A stretch of DNA of 54,640 nt from Desulfofustis sp. PB-SRB1 (GTDB lineage Bacteria > Desulfobacterota > Desulfobulbia > Desulfobulbales > Desulfocapsaceae), in the NCBI GenBank assembly GCA_016722945.1, contig JAEQMT010000008.1, positions 1-54,640 on the forward strand. The letters run 5' to 3'. Position 1 is the first letter of the stretch, and every line of letters starts with the position of its first letter. Positions 41,822 through 51,221 of the stretch are shown piece by piece. The position numbers and the translations under genes are program-made. The notes beneath the pieces were generated by a model that worked only from the letters and a program-made list of their open reading frames with translations, ran no database searches and had not been told where the DNA came from.

Positions 41822-44162
41822 AACATTCTGGGCTCACAATCGTGCGGAAGAGCGAAACGCGTTTGAACAGTTTATCGATTTTATCACTTCACACCTGCAT
41901 ACCAACCGGGACGCCCATATCTACCACTACGGGCATTATGAGGAGACGGCCCTGAAAAAACTGATGACCCTTCACGGTACGAGAGAAGCAGAAGTCGATA
42001 CTCTCCTGCGCCGGGGAATACTGGTGGATCTGTATAAAGTGGTGCGCGAAGGGATCAGAGTTTCCGAACCGCGCTACTCACTCAAGAATATCGAGCAGTT
42101 TTACCTCACAGAGCGTGCCGGTAAGGTGACAGACGCCGCGGCCAGCATCGTATTTTATGAAAAATGGATAGAGACCGGCGATAAACGGTTCTTAGCAGAT
42201 ATCGAGAAATATAATTGCGACGACGTTCGTTCAACCTATGAATTACGACAGTGGCTGCTAACTCTAAGGCCGCAAGAGCTTCCCCGGCTTCATGAAACAG
42301 CTGCACTGAAGCCACCGCCGGATGCTGCTTTGAGCCCTCATGAACAACGGCTTGAAGAATACCACCAGAGACTCCTTGCCGGGCTGCCGGGGGACAGGAA
42401 TAAGTGGAATACCGACAACCTGCGCCGGGAACTGGCCTTTTATCTGCTGGATTTTCACCGAAGAGCGGAAAAGCCGTTATGGTGGGCAATGTTTGCGAGG
42501 CAGGAAATGACGGTGGATGAGCTGATCGATGATGGTGAATGCCTTGGCGGATTGGTGATACATCCAGACTATCCTCCCGTTCCGGACAAAAGATCGACAC
42601 TCTATACCTACTCTTTCCCTGAGCAGGAAACAAAGCTTAAAACCGGTGATGCCGCCGTTTGCGTGGAAACCCTGGGAAGTCTTTCCAGCCTGGTAATCGA
42701 TGAAGATCAGAATCTTGTCACATTCAAACATAATGGAAAACCGGAGCCCCTTGACCGGGAGATCAACATCGGACCGGGCAGGCCGTACAATACGAAGAAA
42801 ATTACCGAGGCGCTGTTTCGCTACGCGGACGACCTGCTCGAGGGGTCAAACAGGTACCGGGCCGTCGGCGCACTGCTTGCCGCTGAACCACCCAGTATCG
42901 CCGGGCATGAACCGGGGACACCGTTAATAGATGAAGCGAAGGAACTTCTTCCACAACTCATCCATGTTGTTGAAAATTTACAGGAGAGCTACCTGTTTAT
43001 TCAGGGTCCCCCGGGCTCGGGAAAGACCTACAGCGGCGCACACGTTATCACCGCACTTCTCGAAAAAGGGTATCGTGTCGGCATCACTTCAAACAGCCAC
43101 AAGGCCATCATCAATCTGCTGAAAAAGATAGAAGAAAATGCCGTGGCAAGGAACATCTTTTTTCGGGGGGTGAAAAAGAGCACCGCCGGCAAACCTGACA
43201 GCATAATGGCTGGACGGCTTATCGACGACGTTTACACAAATGATGAGGCAATGGCGCCTGGCTATCAGCTGGTTGCAGGCACCGCATGGTTGTTTTCTGA
43301 TTACGGCATGGATCAGTCCCTGGATTTTCTGTTTGTCGACGAAGCGGGGCAGGTGGCCCTGGCAAATATAGTGGCAATGGGCACCAGTGCGCGAAATATC
43401 ATCCTGATTGGTGACCAGATGCAGCTTGGCCAGCCTGTTCAGGGGGTGCACCCGGGACGTTCGGGAGATTCTTCACTACAATATCTGCTTGGCGATCAGG
43501 CCACCATTTCTCCTGAACATGGGATTTTCCTCAAGACTACCTGGAGAATGCACCCGCATGTCTGCCGGTTCATTTCCGATGCGGTGTATAACGGGAGACT
43601 GGAGCCGGAGAAGGACAACGTAAAACGGCAACTGCTTCTTACTCCGCATGCCCACCCTATTCTGAAGCCAAGCGGCGTGAGTTTTTACCCGGTGGAACAT
43701 GACGGCTGTTCTCAGCGAAGCGAAGCGGAGGCCGAAGCTGTCAATGAACTGGTTCACAACCTGCTGACCCAGCAGTACCAGGATAAGAACGGAAACATAG
43801 CGCGGATTACTCTTGAAAATATAGTGATCGTGGCTCCCTACAATATGCAGGTTAACCTACTGCAGAACTTGTTGCCCGAGACCGCACGGATAGGGACTGT
43901 TGACAAGTTTCAAGGCCAGGAGGCTGAGGTCGTCATAATCTCCATGGCAACATCCAGCGAGGAATACATGCCACGCTTCATAAGTTTTTTGTACAGCAAA
44001 AATCGTCTGAATGTGGCAATTTCAAGAGCCAGATCCCTGGCAATTCTTGTTGCCAATCCGTTGTTACTGTCAATCAGGTGCAAAAAGACTGAGGAGATGG
44101 CGCTGGTTAATATGTTGTGTTGGGTAAGGGAATATTCAAAGTTTCAACAAAATCATATATAA
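41822..44162 (+). pseudogene. TM0106-type nuclease/helicase, 3' part, with SF1 helicase
   Basis: This is the second part of the gene split by the insertion sequence. It continues the RNase H-like domain (HIYHYGHYEE), then after a linker enters a superfamily 1 (Upf1-like) helicase. Visible motifs are Walker A GPPGSGKTYSG, TSNSHKAI (Ia), LFVDEAGQVALAN (Walker B), LIGDQMQLGQPVQG (III), TWRMHPHVCRFIS, TVDKFQGQEAEVVI (V) and RLNVAISRARSLAIL (VI). An in-frame ATG at 41964 could start a separate helicase-only protein of 732 residues if the insertion sequence or its promoter drives it. TM0106-type proteins occur in defence islands. Whether the split product still works is unknown. Confidence 0.85.
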
Positions 44163-44189
44163 CCAACAACTTGATGAGGATAGTTTACT

Positions 44190-45125
44190 ATGAAAACAGA
44201 AATATTGTTCGAGATGAACCCTTGGATAAGTATATTAAATGGCCCCCTAAATAGCGGTCCATTTGTGGCTGCCGATGACAGAGAATTTGTTGAAGATTAT
44301 AACAGGGAAGTAAAACCAGAAAATCGCTTTCATGTAGATCTTTTTCCCGAGCAGTATGCTGGTAATTTTGAAGCTCCAGTTGTTCTATTAGGTAAATGTC
44401 CTGGTTTTAAACCTGGTGATGCGAAAGTTCACGCAAGCGATATTTATAAAAATTTGTGGCGTAAAAATGTTACCCAAGAGAACATCGATTATCCCTTGTT
44501 TTTTCTCCACCCAAAAATCGAAGGAACACCATGTGAGATATATTGGTATAGAAAGTTAAAACCACTTATTGAGCGCACAAGCCGTGAACTCGTAGCAAAG
44601 CATGTCCTTGAAGTTCAACTTTATCCATATCATTGTGGAGATTTGAAAGAAAATGAATTTTCCAAATCCCTTCCTTCAAGAAAATTTGCAAATGAAATAG
44701 TAAATTTTGCAGTTGAAAGAGGAGCAATAATAATAGCGATGATGAAAAAAAATGACTGGGGCAGATTTGTTCCATCACTTGGCAGTTACAATAATTTTCA
44801 TGCAGTAAATAACCCTCGTTCAGCTTCAGTTTCTCCTAAGAATCTCCCTGGAATTTTTAATGATATTGCTGATGCCGTATCAAGAGGGTATCCAAGGCAA
44901 TTAGTATCTGGTACCAACAAAGTGAATGGAGAAGCCAATGACCTACCTGCAAAAAAAGATGCAGATCAAGCAATAGAGCAGTTACGGTCAAAATCTAGAG
45001 AAAATCCACCTGTAGAAAAAATACTCAATCAAATTGAAAAGAATTTTTTCAACCAAGGTAAGTCTCTCAAATCAAACTGGCGAATAATCACAGAAAGAAA
45101 TATCAGAGAATACTGGTACAAATAA
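44190..45125 (+). CDS. unknown protein in the defence island, possibly uracil-DNA-glycosylase-like
   Basis: This 311-residue protein is not firmly identified. VVLLGKCPGFKPGD (about 69-82) recalls the glycine-proline loop of the uracil-DNA glycosylase superfamily. The spaced blocks YPLFFLHPKIEGTPCEIYWY, EVQLYPYHC and NPRSASVSPKNLP recur in a conserved unknown family I recall from similar islands. The C-terminus (about 230-311) is charged and helical. It is markedly AT-richer than the genes on both sides, suggesting separate acquisition. It follows the helicase gene by 27 bases and precedes the McrB-like gene by 24, so it probably belongs to the same transcript. GAGGA lies about 11 bases before the ATG. 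Confidence 0.6.
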   Translation: MKTEILFEMNPWISILNGPLNSGPFVAADDREFVEDYNREVKPENRFHVDLFPEQYAGNFEAPVVLLGKCPGFKPGDAKVHASDIYKNLWRKNVTQENIDYPLFFLHPKIEGTPCEIYWYRKLKPLIERTSRELVAKHVLEVQLYPYHCGDLKENEFSKSLPSRKFANEIVNFAVERGAIIIAMMKKNDWGRFVPSLGSYNNFHAVNNPRSASVSPKNLPGIFNDIADAVSRGYPRQLVSGTNKVNGEANDLPAKKDADQAIEQLRSKSRENPPVEKILNQIEKNFFNQGKSLKSNWRIITERNIREYWYK

Positions 45126-45149
45126 TCCATGTACAATATCTAAATACGA

Positions 45150-46340
45150 ATGAGTTACAAATACAACCCCTTGACTGATACAGTTGACCTCATGAAATCT
45201 TCACAAAATTTATATGATTTTTTTGATTCAAGAGATCTCTTTTACTGCCAAGAAGTTCTGTCTCGATACTATCTATCTCTTAAAACTAAACCTTTTGTTA
45301 TTCTTTCAGGAATCTCCGGTACCGGGAAAACCAAGATCGCCCAACTCTTTGCTGAGTATATCTGCCAGACTGAAGAGGAAAAGGGAAAAAAGAAAAGAAT
45401 TGCCTTTATTTCAGTGAGGCCGGATTGGACGGACAATAGAGGACTGCTCGGATATTACAATGTTCTGGACGAACGATACCACACCACCAGGCTTCTTGAA
45501 CTTCTGCTTGACGCATCCGGAGAACCTGCCAAGCCGTTTTTCGTGATTCTGGATGAGATGAATCTGGCCAAAGTTGAACACTACTTTTCTGATTTTCTCA
45601 GCATACTGGAGAGTCGAACCTCGAACAACCCCAAGGGCGAAGCTATTCCGCTACATCCACTGAAAAAGGTCCACGCCGTCAACGGTCGCGAGATTCCAAA
45701 AGAAATCTACGTCCCCGCCAATGTGTTTTTCAGCGGAACCGTCAATGTGGATGAGTCGACCTATATGTTCAGTCCCAAGGTCCTGGATAGAGCAAATGTA
45801 ATTGAATTTAACGAAGTAGATCTTAGGGCCTATGCCGGTGAATCAGTTTCTCAACAGAAAAATTTTTCCCTGCTGAATGGAAATGCGCTCGAAAAATTTT
45901 TTGCTCTATCTGATATTTCAGAATTTTGCAGTAAGTCTGATTATCTCGATCTTAACAGCGATGCCAGACAATATGTGAACGATATTTCAGATATCTTGAA
46001 GCAGTATAACCTGCACTTTGGTTATCGCGTCGCCAATGAACTGGGGCGATTCGTCAATCTCGCGTTGCAGGAGGTTGATAAGAGCTGCCTTGATGATGCA
46101 TTTGATATCCAGGTCCTCCAGAAAATTCTACCCAAGATGCATGGTACCAGGGCAAAACTCGAAGAACCGATGCAACAGGTACTTGGCTTCTGCCATGGCG
46201 AAGATACTTCCTTTTCCGAAGACCTGGTAGAAACGGCATCTGCAAAACCCGAAACATTTCGTTTTCCACGATCAGCCCACAAAATCGCCCGTATGCTCAA
46301 GCAGCTATCCGTTCAAGGGTATGCCGGTTTTATCGAATAA
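45150..46340 (+). CDS. McrB-like AAA+ NTPase
   Basis: This 396-residue McrB-type AAA+ motor has Walker A GISGTGKT (54-61), DNRGLLGYYN (the McrB-type loop after the first strand), VILDEMNLAKVEHYFSDFL (Walker B and sensor region), VFFSGTVNVDES and SPKVLDRANVIEF. McrB translocates DNA to feed a partner nuclease. The N-terminal DNA-recognition domain of classical McrB is very short here (about 45 residues), so the specificity must come from elsewhere, perhaps the partner or the preceding gene. ATG is used although no ribosome site is seen. Its stop overlaps the start of the McrC-like gene by 20 bases. Confidence 0.9.
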   Translation: MSYKYNPLTDTVDLMKSSQNLYDFFDSRDLFYCQEVLSRYYLSLKTKPFVILSGISGTGKTKIAQLFAEYICQTEEEKGKKKRIAFISVRPDWTDNRGLLGYYNVLDERYHTTRLLELLLDASGEPAKPFFVILDEMNLAKVEHYFSDFLSILESRTSNNPKGEAIPLHPLKKVHAVNGREIPKEIYVPANVFFSGTVNVDESTYMFSPKVLDRANVIEFNEVDLRAYAGESVSQQKNFSLLNGNALEKFFALSDISEFCSKSDYLDLNSDARQYVNDISDILKQYNLHFGYRVANELGRFVNLALQEVDKSCLDDAFDIQVLQKILPKMHGTRAKLEEPMQQVLGFCHGEDTSFSEDLVETASAKPETFRFPRSAHKIARMLKQLSVQGYAGFIE

Positions 46341-48018
46341 GATGACGGTAAGTGCCTACGAGCCATCTCTTGAGATGGCATTTTCAGACAGCCCTGTTTT
46401 CCCCGAATCTCAAGAGGAGGCAGCACAATACGGGTGCGAAGAGGTGCTGGAAATTGAAGAGTGGCAGACTTTTTATGCCAGGTTTTATTCAAACCAGATC
46501 CCTTCCGCCATTGCCGAAAGTAAATGTGTAGTCAATCGGTATCCTGGATTTATCGAGTTGAATTTCGGCAATTTCGTCGGTCTTTCAAGGCTTGGCAAAC
46601 TGCGGTTGCGGATCATCAACCGAAAAATCAGCGCCGATGTCTATGAGGCAATGCTCGATGAACTCGCGGAACGTTATGCCTCTCTTATTTTCAGCTTCGG
46701 CACTCCGGTGGGGCAGCATTACCAAAAAAGCGGCCTCGGCAGGGACGCATCTTTTATCGAGTATCTTTTTCTACGGAAATTTCTGCTTAACGATTCGCCT
46801 GATATCGAAGCGATAGGGAGTATGCTGGCTTATGAGCCTCACCGTATTTTTGTTAAGGAGATACAAACCTGCCCTATTGATCAGTGTCTGGGGGTTAACA
46901 GCGGTATCATCCAGACTTTGACAGGTGGTCCGGTAAAGGAACTCGCTGTGGGGCACCCCCTCGCACAAACAGGTCTTGGCACCATTTTTCGCAATGCAAC
47001 TGGCAGAAATCTGTTCCCGTCTGCAGGGCGCCGTGAGGTAAAAACCCTTACGGTCGATACGTATGAGAATCGCTTTATAAAATTTTTTCTCGAAAGCTTG
47101 CAAACTAAAGTGGAGGGTTTGAAAAATTCTTTGGTTGGTCGCGGCGGTGGTTATTTTAACCCGGACATATCAACGGACCTTGATATTTTACATCAAAAAA
47201 TTTCCCACGTCCTGTCACACAATATGTGGCGGGACGTCGGTGCTGTTGAATTTATTCCCGGCAACTCGCAAATTCTGCAGCGCAAAGATGGGTATAGTCA
47301 GCTATTCAAGCTCTATTCCCTGTTGCAGCTTGCCACCCGCTGCGATTTTCTTGCCACCGATTTCCAGGATCTGATCGAAATAAAGGATCTGCCAACCCTC
47401 TACGAGTACTGGTGTTTTTTTCAGGTGAAATCTCTTATGGACACCATATCTAAAGCTCAGAGCGTAAGCCGGATTATCAGTGACTCCCCGTTGCAACATG
47501 ATTTAACAAAGGGTCTCCGGGTTGAGTATGAAAATGGCGCCGCACTGCTCTTCAATCATATCTATTCGGGTTCTCCCGGTATCCGGAAGCAGGTTGAGCC
47601 GGGTGGCTACAATCAAGGCGACAGTTATTCCCACAAATTTCGCCCAGACATAGTTATTGAGTATCAAGGCAGAAAACTCATCTTTGATGCCAAATACAAA
47701 GGCAAACGCTCCGGTTTCTACGGAAGTGACGAGCAGGGGGTAATAGAAAGCTGGAAAGACGAAGACATTGATAAGATGCACAGCTACCATGACGCCATCA
47801 GAGATGTTGCCGGAAGTTTTGTTCTCTATCCAGGCAATCTCACTATTGTTTATCCTGTTCACGGAAGCACGTGCACATGTGAGGGTGTTGGGGCAATTTC
47901 TTTAAAACCTGGTACCGGCACGATCATGGTGCCCCTTGAGCACAACCTCACCTATAAAATTATCGCTTCTTTTCTTAAGATCGGCAGAGAAGATCTTGTT
48001 GAACCCCAGATTATCTAA
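46321..48018 (+). CDS. McrC-like nuclease (DUF2357 with PD-(D/E)xK domain)
   Basis: This 565-residue partner of the AAA+ gene has a DUF2357-like N-terminal region (TVDTYENRFIKFFLESL) and a C-terminal nuclease. In the nuclease, FRPDIVIEYQGRK and IFDAKYKG (about 440-460) supply the catalytic Asp and the DxK residues. This arrangement is that of McrC-type nucleases found with McrB-like motors in McrBC-like systems. The start overlaps the McrB-like gene; an internal ATG at 46342 is an alternative. It is the last gene of the island before a transposon. Confidence 0.88.
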   Translation: MPVLSNKMTVSAYEPSLEMAFSDSPVFPESQEEAAQYGCEEVLEIEEWQTFYARFYSNQIPSAIAESKCVVNRYPGFIELNFGNFVGLSRLGKLRLRIINRKISADVYEAMLDELAERYASLIFSFGTPVGQHYQKSGLGRDASFIEYLFLRKFLLNDSPDIEAIGSMLAYEPHRIFVKEIQTCPIDQCLGVNSGIIQTLTGGPVKELAVGHPLAQTGLGTIFRNATGRNLFPSAGRREVKTLTVDTYENRFIKFFLESLQTKVEGLKNSLVGRGGGYFNPDISTDLDILHQKISHVLSHNMWRDVGAVEFIPGNSQILQRKDGYSQLFKLYSLLQLATRCDFLATDFQDLIEIKDLPTLYEYWCFFQVKSLMDTISKAQSVSRIISDSPLQHDLTKGLRVEYENGAALLFNHIYSGSPGIRKQVEPGGYNQGDSYSHKFRPDIVIEYQGRKLIFDAKYKGKRSGFYGSDEQGVIESWKDEDIDKMHSYHDAIRDVAGSFVLYPGNLTIVYPVHGSTCTCEGVGAISLKPGTGTIMVPLEHNLTYKIIASFLKIGREDLVEPQII

Positions 48019-48193
48019 AATAAAACCAGCCTTTTTTGTCAGAATCTGTTAGCAGTGGGTGGTGACACTGCAGATTATTTTGATTTCTCGTAACGTTATT
48101 GTACACCCCTCGTGAGTGGTGGCTGCCGGGGCCGTGGACACGGCCCCGGCAGCCCTCCAGGCAGGAAACCTACTTCCTGAAAGGAGTTGCCTT

Positions 48194-48700
48194 GTGGTAC
48201 TGTTTGTTGCCGCATCCGTCAAGGAAATTGCTCGTCTCGGCACCGCCTACCCCTGGAATAAACCATCGTGCTGTCCCCGGTGCGGTGGACGGTTGTGGTG
48301 GCATGGATTTGTTGTCGCCTGGTTTAGCTGCCTTTCTCATTGTGTCTATCTTCGACGTCTGTTCTGTTCGCAGTGCCGCGCCGTTCATCGGTTGAAACCA
48401 CAGGGGTATTGGCCCCGGTATCGCAGTTCCAGTGCTGAGATTCACCAGGCAATTACCCACCGACAGAGCACAAAACGCTGGCGGCCCGATCTGCCGCGTT
48501 CGCGCCAACGCCAGTGGTGGCGTCGGCTAGGTCGGATGATTCGGCTGGTCTTCGGGATGTCCACTCAGCTTACCCACCGGGAAGGATTCACTCGACTCAT
48601 TGCACGAAACATCATCCCGGTCACCCAAGCAATACACCATGACAATCGACACATCCATGACCCACCCTACCGTATTGTAGCTCTGCCCGGCGGCCTCTGA
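48194..48700 (+). CDS. zinc-knuckle accessory protein of the transposon (DUF6431-like)
   Basis: This 168-residue protein has two CxxC knuckles (CCPRCGGRLWWHG and LFCSQCRAVHRL) and a basic C-terminal part. It resembles the small DUF6431-like proteins that precede DDE integrases in related transposons, and probably binds transposon DNA. GTG 48194 is chosen because AAAGGAG lies 8 bases upstream; a longer frame starting at 48116 would extend into the left-end hairpin region. The assignment is from memory of gene order. Confidence 0.6.
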   Translation: MVLFVAASVKEIARLGTAYPWNKPSCCPRCGGRLWWHGFVVAWFSCLSHCVYLRRLFCSQCRAVHRLKPQGYWPRYRSSSAEIHQAITHRQSTKRWRPDLPRSRQRQWWRRLGRMIRLVFGMSTQLTHREGFTRLIARNIIPVTQAIHHDNRHIHDPPYRIVALPGGL

Positions 48701-48764
48701 GCATGGTATCGGCAGACAGACTCGGATAACCCGACTCTGATACCCCATACCCAGGAGGACGCCC

Positions 48765-50084
48765 ATGGAAGACGAAGCCTTACGTACCGAAGTTGCCCTG
48801 TTTCGCTTCGGAGTCATCAGCGAGTTGGTTGCATCACGACTCGAACCCGGTGAGTTGACCGAACTCATCTATCAAAAAAGTGAGCAGCACTGGCATATCC
48901 CCGGCTCTCATCGCACCCGGGTGTCGGCAGCCACCGTCAGGCGCTGGCTGCGACTCTATGAGCGGGGCGGCCGCGAGCTCAGTGCCTTGATGCCGGCCAG
49001 GCGGTGCGACCGGGGATGCTCTCGCACGGTCGATGATGAGACTCGCGGCGCCCTGATCCGGTTGCGCAAAGAACAACCAGGTTGGCCGGTCTGGCGGCTG
49101 GTGCAAGCACTTGCTGAAAAACAAGTAATCACACCCGGCACGACCCTGAGTCTCTCCACCGCCTATCGCATCCTCACCCAGGAAAAGCTTGACAGCGCCG
49201 CTCTGCACAAGCGAGCCCCGGTGGATCGACGGCGTTACGAGGCCGAATTCCCCAACGATATCTGGCAATCAGATATCATGCACGGCCCGCTGGTAAAAGG
49301 CACCGGCAAAAGGCGCAAAGCGTATCTGATCGCCATTCTTGACGATCATTCCCGGTTCATTACCCACGGCGAGTTCTTCTCTTCGGAAAAACTCGAATCC
49401 TGGCTCCAGGTCTTTCGCCAGGCCCTGCTTACCAGAGGACTGCCGCGTAAACTCTACGTGGACAACGGCGCCGCCTTTCGCTCACGCCATCTCGAACGAA
49501 TCTGTGCCTCGCTCGGCATCGCCCTGATCCACAGCCGCCCCTATACCCCACAGGGGCGCGGCAAGATCGAGCGCTTCTTTCGCACCGTCAGATCCCGGTT
49601 TATCTCGCGCCTCGATGACCAACCCGACACCCTTGCTCAGCTCAATGAGCGGTTCCAGCACTGGCTGGAAACGGACTATCTGCATCGGGTTCATTCGGTC
49701 ACCGCGATGACCCCGTTCAACCGCTTTGCCGCTCATCTTGAAATGATTCGCGAAGCACCCGCTGATCTTACTGATCACTTCCGTAAAGAAGTGCGGCGCC
49801 GGGTCAGCAAAGACCGGGTCGTCACCATCGACGGACGACTCTTCGAAGCCCCGGTTCAATTGATCGGTGAACGGGTCACGCTCTTGTTCAACGATGATCG
49901 GCCGGAACGGGTCGAAATCTTCTGTAAGGGGCAGTCGTGTGGTCTGCTCAGGCCGGTTGATCTGGTGGTCAACACCCTGGTGAAACGAACCAAAAACGGC
50001 GGTGAAGAGATGCTCGCCGAAACCTCGACATGCCGGCCGGGACGGCTGCCCTTTGATCCTAGCGCCGACGGAGGTGGATCATGA
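48765..50084 (+). CDS. DDE integrase/transposase (rve family, Mu-type)
   Basis: This 439-residue transposase has an N-terminal helix-turn-helix part (about 50-140), then an rve catalytic core with D170 (WQSDIMHGP), D233 (YVDNGAAF) and E269 (GRGKIERFFRT), spaced 35 residues between the last two. A C-terminal Mu-type beta-barrel follows. All three catalytic residues are present. The start ATG follows AGGAGG. It overlaps the AAA+ gene by four bases (ATGA). Confidence 0.93.
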   Translation: MEDEALRTEVALFRFGVISELVASRLEPGELTELIYQKSEQHWHIPGSHRTRVSAATVRRWLRLYERGGRELSALMPARRCDRGCSRTVDDETRGALIRLRKEQPGWPVWRLVQALAEKQVITPGTTLSLSTAYRILTQEKLDSAALHKRAPVDRRRYEAEFPNDIWQSDIMHGPLVKGTGKRRKAYLIAILDDHSRFITHGEFFSSEKLESWLQVFRQALLTRGLPRKLYVDNGAAFRSRHLERICASLGIALIHSRPYTPQGRGKIERFFRTVRSRFISRLDDQPDTLAQLNERFQHWLETDYLHRVHSVTAMTPFNRFAAHLEMIREAPADLTDHFRKEVRRRVSKDRVVTIDGRLFEAPVQLIGERVTLLFNDDRPERVEIFCKGQSCGLLRPVDLVVNTLVKRTKNGGEEMLAETSTCRPGRLPFDPSADGGGS

Positions 50085-50884
50085 GCTATCGAACTTTCTT
50101 CGGCCTCAGTGCGGAGCCCTTCAGGGCTGATCTCGCCCTTGAGCAGGTGCTCACCACCCCGGAATTGCTCGGCGTCCAGCAACGCCTCGACTATGTCTTG
50201 CGTCTGGGCGCCATCATGCTTGTCACCGGCGAAGTCGGCGCCGGCACATCAACCGCCGTGCGCTACAGCTGTGGAACGCTTCATCACTCTCGGTACAAGA
50301 CCCTGTGGGTCACCGCTTCAGCCGGCTCTATTCTCGAACTCTACCGCCAGCTCCTGGCCGAGCTTGACATCGCTACCGCATCGTCCTCACGGGCCGTATT
50401 GACCCGGCTGATCAGAGCACAGATCGACAGCCTGGTCGCCGGTAAAAAGCAGCAACCCCTGCTGATTATCGATGAGGCCTCACTGCTGCGCCTCGATGTC
50501 TTTGCCGAGCTCCATACCATCACCCAGTTCGAAGCCGACTCCAAACCGTGGCTGCCCATGGTGCTGGCCGGCCAGAATAACCTGGCGGAAAACCTGCTCT
50601 ACCGTACCGCCATACCGCTGGCTTCTCGCATTGTTGCCAGAAGTCATCTGCCGGCGGTCACCCGCCAGGCGATGGGTGAGTATCTGGACCATCATCTCAC
50701 CATTGTCGGAATAAAAAACTCACCCTTTACCGAACAGGCGGTAACCGCCATTCATCAGGGCTCCGGCGGGCTCTTTCGCAAAGCCAACCATCTTGCCCGC
50801 GGCGCCATGATCGCCGCTGCCGCCGAAAAAACACAAGAGGTAACAGCGGAGCATGTTCGGTGTGCCGACTCGGAGCTGCTGTAA
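50081..50884 (+). CDS. AAA+ ATPase of the ExeA/TniB type with a substituted Walker A lysine
   Basis: This 267-residue protein has the ExeA-like opening (YRTFFGLSAEPF), Walker A GEVGAGTST (50-58), Walker B LLIIDEASLL, a sensor region (VLAGQNNLAENL) and a winged-helix end. The invariant Walker A Lys is replaced by Thr (T56, codon ACA), so nucleotide binding is probably impaired. ExeA/TniB-type ATPases select targets for DDE transposases, so this element may be defective. All other motifs are intact. The gene is coupled to the integrase. Confidence 0.9.
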   Translation: MSYRTFFGLSAEPFRADLALEQVLTTPELLGVQQRLDYVLRLGAIMLVTGEVGAGTSTAVRYSCGTLHHSRYKTLWVTASAGSILELYRQLLAELDIATASSSRAVLTRLIRAQIDSLVAGKKQQPLLIIDEASLLRLDVFAELHTITQFEADSKPWLPMVLAGQNNLAENLLYRTAIPLASRIVARSHLPAVTRQAMGEYLDHHLTIVGIKNSPFTEQAVTAIHQGSGGLFRKANHLARGAMIAAAAEKTQEVTAEHVRCADSELL

Positions 50885-50912
50885 TTCAACCATCAAACAC
50901 AAGGAGCACATC

Positions 50913-51074
50913 ATGAAACCTGAACAGACCATCCAGTTTCTTGCCGAATTGCTTGAACTGGCTGAAGAACTAAACCGTATCGTCAAACAGTATTGCCGAC
51001 TCGTAACCACTGATCAATCTGGACACGGACACTACGCAGAGAAGAAGGACTCAGAATATGATGCATTGTTCTGA
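50913..51074 (+). CDS. small accessory protein of the transposon
   Basis: This 53-residue protein follows AAGGAG and has a leucine-rich helical start (TIQFLAELLELAEELNRIV), then a polar tail. A helical partner for the transposition proteins is possible. I do not recognise a family. It is 28 bases downstream of the ATPase gene and ends before the right terminal repeat. Confidence 0.5.
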   Translation: MKPEQTIQFLAELLELAEELNRIVKQYCRLVTTDQSGHGHYAEKKDSEYDALF

Positions 51075-51221
51075 GTAAATCTGTACTCTAGTCGTGCCGA
51101 GATGCTCCCCCCGGGCGGCGCTACGCGACGCACGCCCGGGGGGGACGCCTGCAAAATATTCTGATATCACTGGTAAGATATTCAGACAAATGCTGTGCAT
51201 TTAATGTGAGAATCAACAGAT

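Larger units (their letters stand above)
48037..51188 (+). mobile_element. DDE transposon with AAA+ helper (Mu/Tn7-type), about 3.15 kb
   Basis: The left end (48037-48062) and the complement of the right end (51188-51163) share an imperfect inverted repeat. It begins TGTC and keeps GAAT, TTA and CAGTG in register, with 4 mismatches over the first 20 bases; TGT...ACA ends are typical of Mu-like transposons. It carries a zinc-motif protein, a DDE integrase, an AAA+ ATPase and a small protein, in that order with coupled overlaps. No target duplication was seen, so the ends may be inexact or the element decayed. Confidence 0.7.

Noticed and set aside
48044-48193. Earlier start (48116) for the zinc-knuckle protein
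   Set aside because: The extra residues come from the GC-rich inverted repeat at the transposon left end. A GTG at 48194 has a good ribosome site.
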